A DNA stretch of 64,000 bases from NCBI GenBank assembly GCA_029204225.1, contig CM055102.1, positions 19,050,967 to 19,114,966 of the forward strand, written 5' to 3'. A program made the translations under genes and the position numbers. Shown here piece by piece: positions 48,001 through 56,324 of this stretch (the stretch's first letter is position 1; each line of letters begins with the position of its first letter). The notes under the pieces are model-generated. The model had not been told where the DNA came from and did not search any database. It was given only the letters and a program-made list of their open reading frames with translations. The stretch comes from Diphasiastrum complanatum. Taxonomy: Eukaryota; Streptophyta; Lycopodiopsida; Lycopodiales; Lycopodiaceae.

Positions 48001-51000
48001 TGCGTCTGGCAGGCGTTGTCACAAATGAAACTAACTCAAGAAACAGGCTAGCCATCCACCCTTTGCAAACATCGAGTCGTTTCGTTGTCGTTCACGTGCA
48101 AGTACTTGAACTGCGAATCCACCCCACAGATTCTGTAGTCCTCTTTGTTTGATGGTATTAGCCTTCAAAAAAAAGGTTCCTTCTCGAGCCATCAGCTCCT
48201 CGTATAACAAGCAATCATGCAAACCAGCCGCGCCCATACAAATCGATCACAGATTAGCCCACAGAGAACACGGGTCCAACTATCCGTGTTTTCACCATTA
48301 AGCAGCACATTGCCTCAGTCACGCCCCACCAACTCTGGTCGATAGCCCTTATAGCTAAACGATCAGCAGCTATCCCGCACCGGCAACTAACCACCCGTGC
48401 TTTACACCCGAATTCAAGCAGCATCTTTGTATCAATGGTTAACCTGTACAGTTCGAATATGTCACCTCGAACCCCACAAGGCACAAATCGTGCTTTCACC
48501 TACCTAGGCAACACTTTGCCTCATCTGTCATATGTGTAGACAGCGCCAGGCCCGAACCGCGGAAACTGACCGTGCTTACACCTCAAGGGCAACACCTTGA
48601 CTCATCAAGTCCCCCGTTCTGCTGACCACCCCGACTGTGGACGCACCCGTGCTAACACTGTGGGCAGCACCTTGCACAACAGTTGTCTTGATGAACCCCA
48701 AACAATGGCCATTTCTGTGAGATCCGCATAGCTGACCGGCCAGTCGGCTCTGATACCACATGTTGCATAGGCATCCCAAAGGGAGCCGGGATCCACAACT
48801 TAGCTTCCCAGCTTTCAACTCTTGCCGTCCAAACCCACTTGACATACAAGCAGCCAACTCGCCAACAACGATCAGACTTAACCAACTTGAAGTCCGGAAA
48901 CCAACATTGAGATCCAACTTGGCGCCATGCCAGATCGGGGGTCCCGATGTGGGTGACTTCCCTCCAAGCAAGTCGCCCGACATACTTAACTAACTCGAAG
49001 CTTCGTCACAAACGAGTAACATCCATTCCAAGCAAGTCGTCTGACTCACATCAGACTTAACCAGCTCAAAGCTTCGTCACGAGCATTGGAAGCCACCCTA
49101 GCGCAACGCCAGACTGGACAACCATAAACAGGTAACTTCCACCCAAGCAAGCCATCCAACTCAGCCGACAGGTTAGAGCTCGTTCCCCAAGAGCTTACCC
49201 CATTCACGTTCATGCAAGGAACACTCAGAACCACAAGCCGCGACAAATATGAAGACAACCAGTTCTTGGACCGAATGGTCCCAACATCATACCGCTGGCG
49301 TCCCGGGATACGACTCTCAGCTATGTGCCAGATCAAAAAGTTTGAAGCGGCCTTACAACTGGTGCTTTTACAGAACACTGAAACCTAGAAGGTAATCAGA
49401 GTCAGTTTGAGGAAAATCCCACTTTATTAATAAATTTGAGAAGGTTACATTTCAAGTGTGTGACCGACCCTAGTCTCCGGGGCGCTGGCATGCCAAGGTG
49501 GGCGCCAGGACAACATTCCAACAAGGGGAGCTGAGACTTGGTTGGCGCTCGCCCTGCGTCGCAACCTGCATCCTCCTATAGTTTTGGTGGGATTCGCCAC
49601 CTCCCCTCATACCAAGTGCTCTTCCCAAGCTGGTAAAGCACGTTTTCTCTCTCTAAGATTTTCTCTAAAAAGTCATTTTCTCTCTCTAGAATTTATTGAT
49701 CCCCAGGCTTCCTTAAACCATGCCTGAATCGTGTGAGGTGATTGCACATCGATCCGAGCTCTCTGGACTTCTCTAGAACCAATCAAAGTTTTTCAGCCAT
49801 AGGACTTGGCGCCGGGAGCAGCAGTGGTGCTGCTAGCGCCAGTGGCGCCGGAATAAAGCTTGTAAAGGTAGCTTTACAACAAGGAGGCTACGTTAGACGT
49901 TAGCCTTTAGCTATCAGGCCTACTTCCTGGGCTTTAGGAGCTAAGATTTTATTTTTGAGTTGTTTATTTACATTGTTACGATACAGACTAATAGGTACTA
50001 GATATTGTAATTTTCTATCAGCATTTATGGAAACTATCATCTATGTATGTCATTGTGCATTTTGAGACTTGAGTTTGAACTTTGAATTTTGCAATGAGCA
50101 ATGGGCATTACAGATTACAGTCTTTAATGATCTATATGCATGCGCATTATTAACTTTGAAGTTTGAACATCTAACAATTGTATGCTATCAATTTTCAATG
50201 TTACATGGCGATTGAGTTTGAGTCTTGACTCTTGACCATCAATGTATGATGACAATGTACGTACCACGTACTACGTAGTATGGAAATTGGAATCATTGAA
50301 TGATGGATTATGACAAATTACGATAGGTGGGAGTCAGAACTCAGGATTCAGGATTGATCGTTAATTAGTGATAATCTACTTTGCAGCCTAAACACCTGTT
50401 TTTGCCATAATAGAAGGCCCCTAAACAAATTCCATATAACCGTTTTGCCGTTTCATTCCCAAAGTCGCCATTTGGTTCAGAGGTTGCACCGTGATGCAAC
50501 TTAACTTTTTTTTGGTTTAGAGGTTGCACCAAAAGCACAAAGTTTTTGCCCCGAAGAAGATTTCATTAACGTCTTTTCCATGCCCTGAGGCATATAAGAC
50601 AAACGGAGTACATGTCAAATGAAATAGATGAGGAAAATTATGGTACTATGACCATTTTACAGATCAACTGAACCCTCCTCATTTCTCTAACTCTAGTTCT
50701 ACCTCTACTCTCTCTACCACAAAAAATTGTCAGTTAGGAAGAAGAAGCTCCACATAACTCCAATATTTTCTTTGTAATTTATCTCCAGCTTGATTAGGAG
50801 CTGCCATGGCCCTGTCCAGGCCTGCTGGTACCACCAAATAACTAGTTACCAGGCTGCTACACTTTACCCTTCGATATTTAGCCTAAATTTCTTTGTTGTG
50901 GTTGCAAGGTGCAATCTTTCTAGTAAATATCAGGAGATGTTTTAGTTGGCATCACTCATAAGTGCAACACTCTCAACTCATAACTATAATCAAGTAATGG

Positions 51001-52660
51001 TCGTGAACATCTGCAAAAATTTTCAAAAATAATCAAACGAGCAGTGCATTAAAGATACAATCCAAAGTCCTACCGAAAGAAACCAGCATAACTCCTTGGT
51101 TACATATCTATTTTTCCTTCCCTTACTATTTATAAACTCTTCACCTTTCCTGCCCTCTCATATGCCATTAATAGAAAGCATGCAATTGAAAAGACTTTAG
51201 AAATCAACCAGACAGCAAATATATTAGGACGACTTTAAAAGTGTCAATCACTAACCTTTACTGTGGCCTACAATTGAAACAACTTCTTGACCTCTGTTTC
51301 TCCAGAACAAAATGACAGAACGAAGATCTTCTGCCTCCTTCTGATAATTTCCGTACCTAAATTCTCCATCGCTTTCTCTACAAAAATAACTTGTATTTGA
51401 GTGATACTTTGAGCTTGCGCAATCAACTTTCTGTAAAAGAAAGCTACAATTCACCACGAGCACAATGGAAATTTCTATAACAAGTAAAATAACAGAATTC
51501 TATGGATCCTAGATCCCAAACACAATCCAAGACATATCTCTTTGGGTGCAAAGTACCCGTTTCCTGAGAAGTCAAATCTGAAGGAGCTTAACCCTTCTTG
51601 AACAAACGTCGATGCCAAGTTACAGAGAGTAATGTCTTCCTGCCACATGCGTAAGAAAATTTAGAGCCTTTCGCTTAAATGATAAAAATAACGAGCAATG
51701 CTTTAGATGAATGAATCTTCCACATACTAGAATGTCATGCACATTGTAGTCTTTTGATATCCATGCAGAATGTTATCAATTTGCAATCAGGGTAACTAGC
51801 AACATCATGTTGAGCTCCATAAATTGTTGATGACCCAGTTCCACATCTTTTCATGCAACTTGATACATTATATAGAAGCGGTCAGAAACAGGACAATATC
51901 TATTTCTTCGAGTATCATACCAATTTACCTGAACAGTTTTAAGTGTTTTAAATCAGATAAGACAAATCCAAGAAAAATAAAGCTTACGCATCCAAAATAT
52001 TCACTATTCACACATTTCAAAAGTGAGCTTGATCCATAGCCTTTGGTCCTTAATTGTCTTTATTAAAAAATTGTATAAAAGGTTAATGATCCCTCATGTG
52101 CGGTTGGTAAAAGTTGCATACAGATATCTCAACAATTGTGTGAAGTTAAAGACAAGACATAATTAACTGCGTACAAGGTTTCTGTATCTACATGTGCAGT
52201 GGTTTAATTTGCATGCATACATCCCTGCAATTGTGTGAAGCTAAAGACAATCATAAAAGAATTTATAATCTGAAAGGTTTGAATGGTTCAAACATCATCA
52301 ATTGGCTTGAACTAGAGGATAGTGTTACAAGGCTATTCAATATGTCTTATCTAGCCTCAAGTTCAACATAGTGAAATTTCTAGAACCCTAGTCTTCCAAT
52401 TTAGGTCACATCCACAACTTTTACTTACGACCAAGAGAAATGTCTTTGTGAACTCTTATAGTTGCAAGTATATGGATGCACCAGCATTTGACTTAGGCTA
52501 CCTGTTAGCAAAGCTAAAAAAACATGACAAACTATATTGTTTACCTTTGATGAGCGAAAACCATGGCAAAGAACACAAAGTTTATCCGACTTGGCATCGT
52601 CAAGAATCCCTATAAGCCTTTCACCAACCGTGTTCAAGATTGCATATTTTTGCACTAGAC
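26853..52660 (-). CDS. Serine alpha/beta-hydrolase (S33-like, GHSKGG), six exons, N-terminal exon missing
   Basis: Joining 52660-52545, 51639-51557, 51377-51256, 33859-33695, 33161-33068 and 27048-26853 gives 776 coding bases, about 258 residues, in one unbroken frame with GT-AG borders throughout. It encodes an alpha/beta-hydrolase fold enzyme: CHGFRSSK (oxyanion region), [14 protein letters not shown], the nucleophile elbow VGHSKGGN (Ser), [10 protein letters not shown] (acid, Asp) and [10 protein letters not shown] (catalytic His). The set closely follows small plant cytosolic/plastid hydrolases annotated as alpha/beta-hydrolase superfamily or serine aminopeptidase S33; the substrate is unknown. 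Introns are 905, 179, 17,396, 533 and 6,019 bp. The exon at 52660 starts in phase 1 after an acceptor, so at least one upstream coding exon, with the start codon and perhaps a targeting peptide, is not seen. Purifying selection is suggested by the intact frame amid decayed repeats. Confidence 0.9.
27052..27170. repeat. Tandem duplication (~57 bp) at the 3' splice site of the last intron
   Basis: ACATGTTAACACATTACATTATCCATCC plus a GGAGCATATTA end recurs once (given here as short words: ACACATTACA.TATCCATCC and TTTGGAGCATATTA). The copy next to the exon keeps the AG acceptor; the distant copy has AA at that place. Confidence 0.75.
27228..27770 (-). repeat. LTR remnant with primer-binding-like end, inside the 6-kb intron
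   Basis: Minus strand runs from about 27770 through TACAAGCACATTGGCCCTCT, (GT)n(GA)n and ACAACTAGTTAATCCTCTTC to an end ...ACACCCGCTACA at 27236, followed by AATTTTGGCACCGAT, a decayed TGGCGCCG-type primer-binding site. It is an inverted relative of 8270-8730. Nothing gene-like follows it on the minus strand before the exon. Confidence 0.6.
27488..27567. repeat. (TC)n(AC)n compound microsatellite
   Basis: About 26 TC units then about 13 AC units, inside the LTR remnant; the mirror image of 8414-8533. Confidence 0.95.
28590..31125 (+). pseudogene. Ty1/copia polyprotein, truncated in the RT
   Basis: Plus strand, in order: gag ([18 protein letters not shown] at 28630; [20 protein letters not shown] and [16 protein letters not shown] to 28930), protease ([18 protein letters not shown] at 29386; DSGA active site), gag-pre-integrase ([20 protein letters not shown], then [12 protein letters not shown]), integrase (LRSNRGGEY with an altered SDNGGE motif, then [19 protein letters not shown]), linker, and RT start ([20 protein letters not shown], then [20 protein letters not shown]). 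It stops near 31125 before the YVDD motif. Many frameshifts and stops separate the pieces and no LTR is seen, so it is a dead insertion in the hydrolase intron, opposite in strand to the host gene. Confidence 0.85.
31140..31730 (+). other. Leader-like sequence of a second copia element
   Basis: No frame of note. Contains GGGCATCCAAAA and GGGCGCCCAAAATTCAGTAA words and ends just before the gag ATG at 31731. Probably the untranslated leader of the fragment that follows. Confidence 0.35.
31731..32198 (+). pseudogene. Ty1/copia gag, N-terminal 155 residues
   Basis: ATG at 31731 opens [40 protein letters not shown], a Ser/Pro/Glu linker and [20 protein letters not shown] to TAG at 32196. It matches the DUF4219/UBN2 gag region of plant copia elements (L.G.NY..W...M...L...GLW). 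The frame is open but the rest of the element is missing, so it is a fragment. Ordinary intron sequence of the hydrolase gene follows. Confidence 0.75.
32199..33067. other. Hydrolase intron sequence, no other feature
   Basis: AT-rich, without recognisable repeats apart from several GGAACG/CGTTCC words at 32690-32790. Confidence 0.5.
33068..33161 (-). CDS. Hydrolase exon
   Basis: 94 bp between acceptor TTGAAAATCAG (to 33162) and donor TGCAG|GTTTGC (33068/33067). Reads [20 protein letters not shown], then AALQIPETC, with split Gly and Arg codons at the borders. RLNTDM is well conserved in the family. Confidence 0.92.
33695..33859 (-). CDS. Hydrolase exon
   Basis: 165 bp between acceptor TGGATTCAG (to 33860) and donor TCAG|GTTTGG (33695/33694). 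Completes the GHSKGGN elbow and continues [40 protein letters not shown], then VVFVKDES. It is separated from the rest of the elbow by the 17.4-kb intron. Confidence 0.92.
34250..36441 (+). pseudogene. Ty3/gypsy pol fragment (RT, RNase H, start of integrase)
   Basis: Plus strand: weak protease end ([13 protein letters not shown] near 34360), then RT with [62 protein letters not shown]. The YxDD box reads stop-FDD because its Tyr codon is TAA (35247-35249); then ILVFS and [20 protein letters not shown]. RNase H follows ([17 protein letters not shown], 35690-35740), with a frameshift near 35845, and then DHQSLHYLL and [16 protein letters not shown]. The integrase zinc domain ([12 protein letters not shown], then a TAA, CPFCAR) ends at 36441 with the core missing. 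There are no LTRs. It lies in the 17.4-kb hydrolase intron. Confidence 0.88.
36442..36756. other. No gene seen
   Basis: AT-rich spacer between the gypsy fragment and the first LINE copy. Confidence 0.5.
36757..37861 (+). mobile_element. LINE copy 1, 5'-truncated, strongly decayed
   Basis: Starts within the ORF2 region that reads [12 protein letters not shown] in copy 3 and keeps only the post-RT part, with many indels. Recognisable are a [18 protein letters not shown] match (37113-37170), the zinc motif region (37190-37260) and the PIP-box-like [13 protein letters not shown] at 37430-37470. The 3' end carries the hairpin ATGCC-TTTT-GGCAT (37826-37839) and AGACATTAATAAAGC. It is followed without any gap by copy 2. 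Confidence 0.85.
37862..39027 (+). mobile_element. LINE copy 2, 5'-truncated (ORF2 C-terminus)
   Basis: Begins directly at [20 protein letters not shown], in the middle of ORF2, joined to the tail of copy 1. The frame 37826-38875 is open for 349 residues because the copy 1 tail contributes an ATG (MPFGMEKT). It has [17 protein letters not shown], the zinc motif ([20 protein letters not shown]), a PIP box [12 protein letters not shown] (38561-38596), an acidic run ([10 protein letters not shown]) and a C-terminal ARITSFYNS. It ends near TTCATTAGTCT, just short of the hairpin, where a (TC)n tract and copy 3 begin. Confidence 0.88.
39028..39083. repeat. (TC)n tract between LINE copies 2 and 3
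   Basis: About 28 TC units; the 5' end of the near-full-length LINE copy 3 follows at once. Confidence 0.95.
39089..40519 (+). pseudogene. LINE copy 3 ORF1 (Pro-rich, coiled coil, RRM-like C-terminus)
   Basis: From ATG 39089 (after the CT tract) the N-terminus is Pro/Ala/Ser-rich and largely built of a 15-bp minisatellite (CCCTCGCTGCTCCTT, 39180-39480) coding LAAPS-like repeats. It changes frame at least once. From 39800 the frame gives a coiled coil ([40 protein letters not shown]). A folded-looking domain follows, with [39 protein letters not shown] and [17 protein letters not shown], which recalls the RNA-binding RRM plus C-terminal domain of L1 ORF1p. A deletion of one or two bases near 40405 shifts the last 40 residues ([17 protein letters not shown]). 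No CCHC knuckle is present. Role: RNA-binding chaperone of the RNP, by analogy. Confidence 0.75.
40529..44203 (+). pseudogene. LINE copy 3 ORF2 (endonuclease, RT, zinc motif, two PIP-like motifs)
   Basis: One frame, about 1,220 codons, with two stops. The APE endonuclease has [10 protein letters not shown] (40578), METHES (Glu), [10 protein letters not shown] (41020) and [10 protein letters not shown] (41350). RT motifs are [47 protein letters not shown][13 protein letters not shown], YADDVVLVS (catalytic DD at 42702-42710) and [10 protein letters not shown]. After the RT come [11 protein letters not shown] and a CCHC zinc motif ([20 protein letters not shown], 43690-43750). The tail has [12 protein letters not shown] (43922-43957), an acidic run (DDGDGDDDD) and GRITSFY (44129-44149). 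Both stops are C-to-T changes (CAG to TAG, CGA to TGA) as in methylated plant DNA. ORF1 and ORF2 are nearly adjacent; the start is set at the first codon after the ORF1 stop because no convincing ATG precedes WNCDG. Confidence 0.85.
44362..44393 (+). other. LINE 3' hairpin and conserved tail (copy 3)
   Basis: ATGCC-TTTT-GGCAT, then GGAAAAGACATTAATAAAGC and TTTC repeats. The same element occurs at 37826, 55653 and 63436. It is a candidate recognition structure for the reverse transcriptase. Confidence 0.7.
44432..45289 (+). mobile_element. LINE copy 4, 5'-truncated, cut by an LTR element
   Basis: Starts in the endonuclease ([40 protein letters not shown]) directly after the CT tail of copy 3, and runs with an open frame to the beginning of the RT ([36 protein letters not shown]). 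At 45290 it is broken off by the LTR of the element at 45290-49881. Sequence resembles copy B more than copy 3, so it is a second subfamily. The catalytic SDHS is intact. The remainder of the copy is not found past 49881. Confidence 0.85.
45290..46334 (-). repeat. 3' LTR (truncated by ~55 bp)
   Basis: About 95 % identical to 48761-49881, with a few indels. The outer end stops at CAACTCTTGCCG instead of continuing to TGTTGCATAGGC as in the right copy. A short GGCGCC-rich patch (46200-46300) is present in both. Confidence 0.9.
46335..48746 (-). other. Non-coding interior of the LARD-like element
   Basis: Only short frames. An internal duplication is visible: TCAGTGAGTTT(C/T)AGTTCCGAAGGTAGCCAT-type text at about 47677 and 47897 shares GAAGACCAACT.TTCCATAGAAG and the following 100 bases, period about 220 bp. 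A CTTGAAGTA..TCTTTGAATCAA motif repeats at 46921 and 47127. No protein domains are seen. Confidence 0.6.
48747..48758 (-). other. Primer-binding site TGGTATCAGAGC
   Basis: Perfect initiator-Met type site, two bases from the LTR end at 48761. Confidence 0.88.
48761..49881 (-). repeat. 5' LTR (1,121 bp)
   Basis: Complete copy with TGTTG...CAACA ends. Flanked outside by AGGAG, which is not repeated at the other end of the element. Confidence 0.9.
49882..51255. other. Hydrolase intron sequence, no other feature
   Basis: AT-rich, no gene-like frame, no repeats of note. A polypyrimidine-free region followed by the GT donor of the 122-bp exon (minus strand) at 51255. Confidence 0.5.
51256..51377 (-). 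CDS. Hydrolase exon (nucleophile elbow)
   Basis: 122 bp between acceptor TTATTTTTGTAG (to 51378) and donor AAAG|GTTAGT (51256/51255). Reads [38 protein letters not shown]. The catalytic Ser is in GHSKG. Confidence 0.94.
51557..51639 (-). CDS. Hydrolase exon
   Basis: 83 bp between acceptor ATGTGGCAG (to 51640) and donor AACGG|GTACTT (51557/51556). Reads [28 protein letters not shown]. The 179-bp intron after it is the smallest in the gene. Confidence 0.92.
52545..52660 (-). CDS. Hydrolase exon (first one visible)
   Basis: 116 bp between acceptor TTGTTTACAG (to 52661) and donor AAAG|GTAAAC (52545/52544). Reads [38 protein letters not shown]. It starts in phase 1, so a further 5' exon must exist. 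Confidence 0.92.
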
Positions 52661-52974
52661 CTGTAAACAAATGAAGTTGTTGTATGAATAATTTAGGCCA
52701 TGAAAAAAATATATATATACCAGCAATTATCTACAAGCTGAATACATCATTAAGCTTTTAATATTTAAATGATGGAACACACTTTTTTCATGCAAGGACA
52801 TCATATTATTTTTTAAGGAAAGGGTCTTTTCCACCTACCTTAGGGGTTCAAACTTTGACTTTAATTAAGGAACATAAAGAAACATCATTCCACTTTGTGG
52901 TTCATACATAACGTATGAAGACCTCCTCTGAAGATCAAAGACTAGGATGCTGAAATCCATAGAACCAAAGGGAA

Positions 52975-53036
52975 ACGGATGGTGGACAAACCAACCCAAC
53001 CAAACCTAGATCTTACGGATCTAGCCCCCAAGCTAT
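52975..53036. repeat. 62-bp repeat with CTAGATC-N5-GATCTAG, copy 1
   Basis: GATGGTGGACAAACCAACCC to GGATCTAGCCCCCAAGCTATG; recurs at 63891-63952. The core CTAGATC-TTACG-GATCTAG is a perfect inverted repeat. LINE copy A starts right after it. Confidence 0.85.
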
Positions 53037-55675
53037 GCTCACACCATCATACACTCCGTCATAAAAGCGTGCCTATGATGATCCGAAGGAAAACGTCTTA
53101 TTGACCTTCTTTCAGCTCTTCCTCAGGCACTTTTTGGCGTGAGTCTATCCCTCATTCCCCACCACTTCTCTTGGATGCCCTTCGCATATGGGCCAACTAT
53201 GCTACTAGCCTATACACCATACCCACTGACTCACCCATGTCTCTTTCCCCGACCATCTGAGGTCACCTTCTTCACCTCTGATATCGTCCTTACACCCATC
53301 AAGAGAATGAAGTCCCACAAGGCTAGAGATATCGAGGACTTTGAATTTGAACTCCTAACTCATGCTACCACTCTAATTGCTCCCAGACTAGCCAATCTCC
53401 TCAATTTTGCAGTTGTTTCTGGATTCCCATCATCCCGGTGCACCAACATCATCCACCCTACTCACAAAAATGGTGACCCCATGATTCCTGGTAACTACCG
53501 CACTATCATGATTGGGCATCTCGCGAAGCCATATGGTAAAATACTTCAATCTACAGTGAATTCAGAGAGGCCGCATCAGGAGATTACATGCTTTGGGTCA
53601 AGCAAGGTTCCGCCAAGCCCGCTATTCTACCACGGGCCATATCTTCACTCTCCGAGCTTTGATTGAGGAAGCCAAGCACAAGAAAGAAAAGGTGTATTGT
53701 TGTTTGGTGGACTTCAAGAAAGCCTTTAATTCTATCCCACGCTCCCTACTTATTCAGAGACTTTGTGACCGTAGCTTCTCCACTGACATCATTATGGCTG
53801 TGATGACTCTTTATGCGAGAGTCTTGAAGCAAGGTTGTTTCCGACATGGCAATGGTTTTATTGAGATCATTTGGAGCACCATTGGGGTGAAGCAGGGTTG
53901 TTCTCTTTCACCAGTTCTTTTTGGATTCTACATTGATGAGTTAGAGAGAGTGATCTCACAATGCAGCGGACTTGGTCGTAGACTTGGCGATATTTTGGTT
54001 GCCATTTTTCTTTATGCCGACTAGAGAGGGGTTACAGAGGCAGTTGGATAGCTTACAAGCCTTTTGTACCCGATGGGGCTTGGGGGTGAGCATTGTGAAG
54101 ACCAAGGTTATGGTCTTCAACACTTCTAGAGCTTTCATGCAGCGTCAAGAGCTCATTCTTGAAATGGACAGCCTCTAGAGGTGGTCTTTTCATACACTTA
54201 CCTGGGGATACTTTTCTTTGGCCCTACATTTAGCATGCGGCAAGCAGCTACCACTCGCCTTAAGAAGGGACATGCCTCCCTTGTTCAGTTGGAGCAGTTT
54301 TGCTTTCGGAAGTCCATTCGGGATGCTCGGAGTAAGTGTAGACTCTTCGATACCATTGTCACCCCCACAGCCTTATATGCAGCAAAGACAGTGTACCGGT
54401 CTTTCCTCCTCACGCTGGGCCAATATTTCGAGATTAGAGACTACCATGTTAGGTCATATGATTCGGGTGAAGCCCTCTGTTCCACATGAGATCCTCCTTG
54501 TCGAGTTTGTTGTTCCACCTATACAAATAGATGCAACTTTCCAGCTTGTCGCATATACTCAAAGAGTTCAGGCGCTTCCAGATGTATAGGGGAGATATAC
54601 ACAGATAGCACTTGCTTCCTCACTTTCTCTTCATGATCAGGATTATAGATTGTCATGGTTTTCTCAGGCATCCCACCTCCTCCTTGAGTCATTTGGTATC
54701 TCCATTATAGCTCTTCCTCCAAGTACTCATCAATATATCAGGCGCTTTTTATATAGGGCATATTTTGCTCGCACATGGAGACGACACGCTGGGGGTTAAG
54801 CCCGATATTAACAGATTCATTTCGTTGAGCTAGACATAGCAAGGTTCCCAATTTTGCCATGATATTTGGTGTCAGGATTGTCACATAGCCTCCGATTCAC
54901 ATTGGGCCAGCTCCGCATATCATCACATCAGTTGGCTATTGAGACCGGGAGGTTCCATAGTATTCCGAGAGAGGAGCGATCTGCCAGTTATGCTCTTTAG
55001 ATGAGGTGGAGTCTGAGGACCTTTTTTTCTGCAAGTGCCCTATTTACTATGAGATTTGAGGGAGATACTATTGCCTAATTCGTGACACACCCACCATACT
55101 CCGATTGCTCATAGCATATGAGGACTCTCGTTGTGTTGCAATAATGATACGAGAGATGTTCCTACTACAACGAGATCTATGTCAAACAGCTCAGCAGAGT
55201 CATCTTAGCTCTCAGCTTCAGATTACCTCTTTCTTCTCAAGGAGACGACCACGACGGGACTCTGAGTCCGATGATGATGATGATGAGGACGACGTGCCTA
55301 TTCATAGAGATCAGAAACAGCGCACCACTCATAGTCATGTTGTAGCTCAAGTTACCCGGCCTATCATGAGGAGACACACATCTCGTCCTCCTAGACGACG
55401 TTAGGGGGCTACCAAAGTTACCTCATGTTGCAACTTGTATCACATCCTTTTATAGCAGTAGTAGGACATGATGATAGTGATATACCTCATTTTTGGCATG
55501 CAATAGCACTCGTGCTCCCATATACATCCCATCTAATTTACTTTAGCTCGTAGTTTTTTCTGAATATGATGTTTCTTTCGATACTGTTTCGGAAAGGTTT
55601 CAAATGCTCCCACTATTACCACATACTTGACATGTACATTTACTAGTCTTGTATGCCTTTTGGCATGGAAAAGAC
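53037..55675 (+). mobile_element. LINE copy A, 5'-truncated, decayed
   Basis: Begins between endonuclease and RT. Keeps [32 protein letters not shown] and [15 protein letters not shown]. The catalytic box is lost: sequence reads YAD then a stop because about 23 bases (DDVVLVSP in copy 3) are missing at 54021. The rest follows with frame changes: [21 protein letters not shown], zinc motif (ICQLCSLDEVESEDLFFCKC), PIP box [12 protein letters not shown] (55213-55248), acidic run DDDDDEDD, and CITSFYS. The hairpin is at 55653-55666 and the tail is cut at AGACA, where copy B starts. Confidence 0.88.
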
Positions 55676-56285
55676 AATAGAGCTCACCAGGGTCATTCTT
55701 CAAAATAAGGATTTGCAAAGCACTATCAACACGATGAAAGAGAAAGGGATGCAAGATACTCATTCGCAGCAAGATGTGGAAAGTAAAATCTCGTCCTTGG
55801 CAAAGGAAGTGGAAGAAACTCGTACTTGGGCTTCAGTTCTTAAGCAGGACGGTAATTTCTCTAGCCAAGTTCAGCCTTCGTTAATGAATTCTACCCTAGA
55901 GAATGTTTTTACGGAACATGAGAGAAGAGCCAAGAAGGCTCTTAATATACTAGTTAGGGGTATTCCTAATGGAAACAAGGCTCTTGATGAGGCGAAAGAC
56001 CTTCTTGTATCTAAGCTTGCACATAATATGGAGGGATTTGACACTGCTTGGCGGAGCAAATTTGATGATAAGGTCTTATTCCTAAAGTTTCATTCCATTG
56101 AACGATGCAATGCTGCTTTACGCCTTCGAGCTAAGCTCAAAGGATCTTTTATTTTTATGGATGAAGATCTAACACACACACAATGGCAAGCGAGGAAATT
56201 GGTCATTCATGAGGCCAATGCTAGGAATCAAAGAGTGGTCTTTATTGAAGGCAAGACTAAATTCTACGATAAAATTTCACAATAG
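55676..56285 (+). pseudogene. LINE copy B ORF1, C-terminal half
   Basis: About 200 open codons, read as an in-frame fusion to MPFGMEKT supplied by the tail of copy A (55653). Contains a coiled coil (SKISSLAKEVEETRTWASVL), NILVRGIPNGNKALDEAKDL, EGFDTAWRSKFDDKVLFLKF and RAKLKGSFIFMDEDLTHTQW, ending VVFIEGKTKFYDK and a TAG at 56283-56285. It is the only ORF1 segment without an internal stop. No zinc knuckle. Same domain as in copies 3 and C, at about 40 % identity by eye. Confidence 0.75.
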
Positions 56286-56324
56286 GAAGTCGGGGATCCC
56301 GGGAACAACTGCCCGAGATCCCCT

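Larger units (their letters stand above)
45290..49881 (-). mobile_element. Non-autonomous LTR retrotransposon (LARD-like)
   Basis: Two direct repeats (45290-46334 and 48761-49881) flank 2.4 kb without recognisable gag or pol. The minus orientation is set by the primer-binding site TGGTATCAGAGC (48758-48747), two bases inside the right LTR, and by a purine run AAGGTGGGGTGGA (46347-46335) next to the left LTR. The full LTR begins TGTTGTAAAGC and ends GCCTATGCAACA, i.e. a TGTTG/CAACA inverted end. The left copy lacks its last ~55 bases and there is no matching target duplication, so the element was trimmed or rearranged at the LINE copy 4 junction. Elements with long LTRs and a non-coding interior are known as LARDs and depend on partners for proteins. 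Confidence 0.85.

Noticed and set aside
48576-49378. Minus-strand frames of 110-135 residues in the LARD LTR
   Set aside because: They lie inside an LTR, are also present in broken form in the left LTR and match no gag or pol motif.
53009-53036. Helitron 3' end (hairpin followed by CTRR)
   Set aside because: The hairpin is followed by CCCCCAAGCTATG, with CTAT and not CTRR; no A-T target site or TC start could be assigned.
52680-53036. Missing first exon of the hydrolase just upstream
   Set aside because: No minus-strand ATG frame with a donor in phase 1 and hydrolase-like text was found here; the region is AT-rich intron and the 62-bp repeat.
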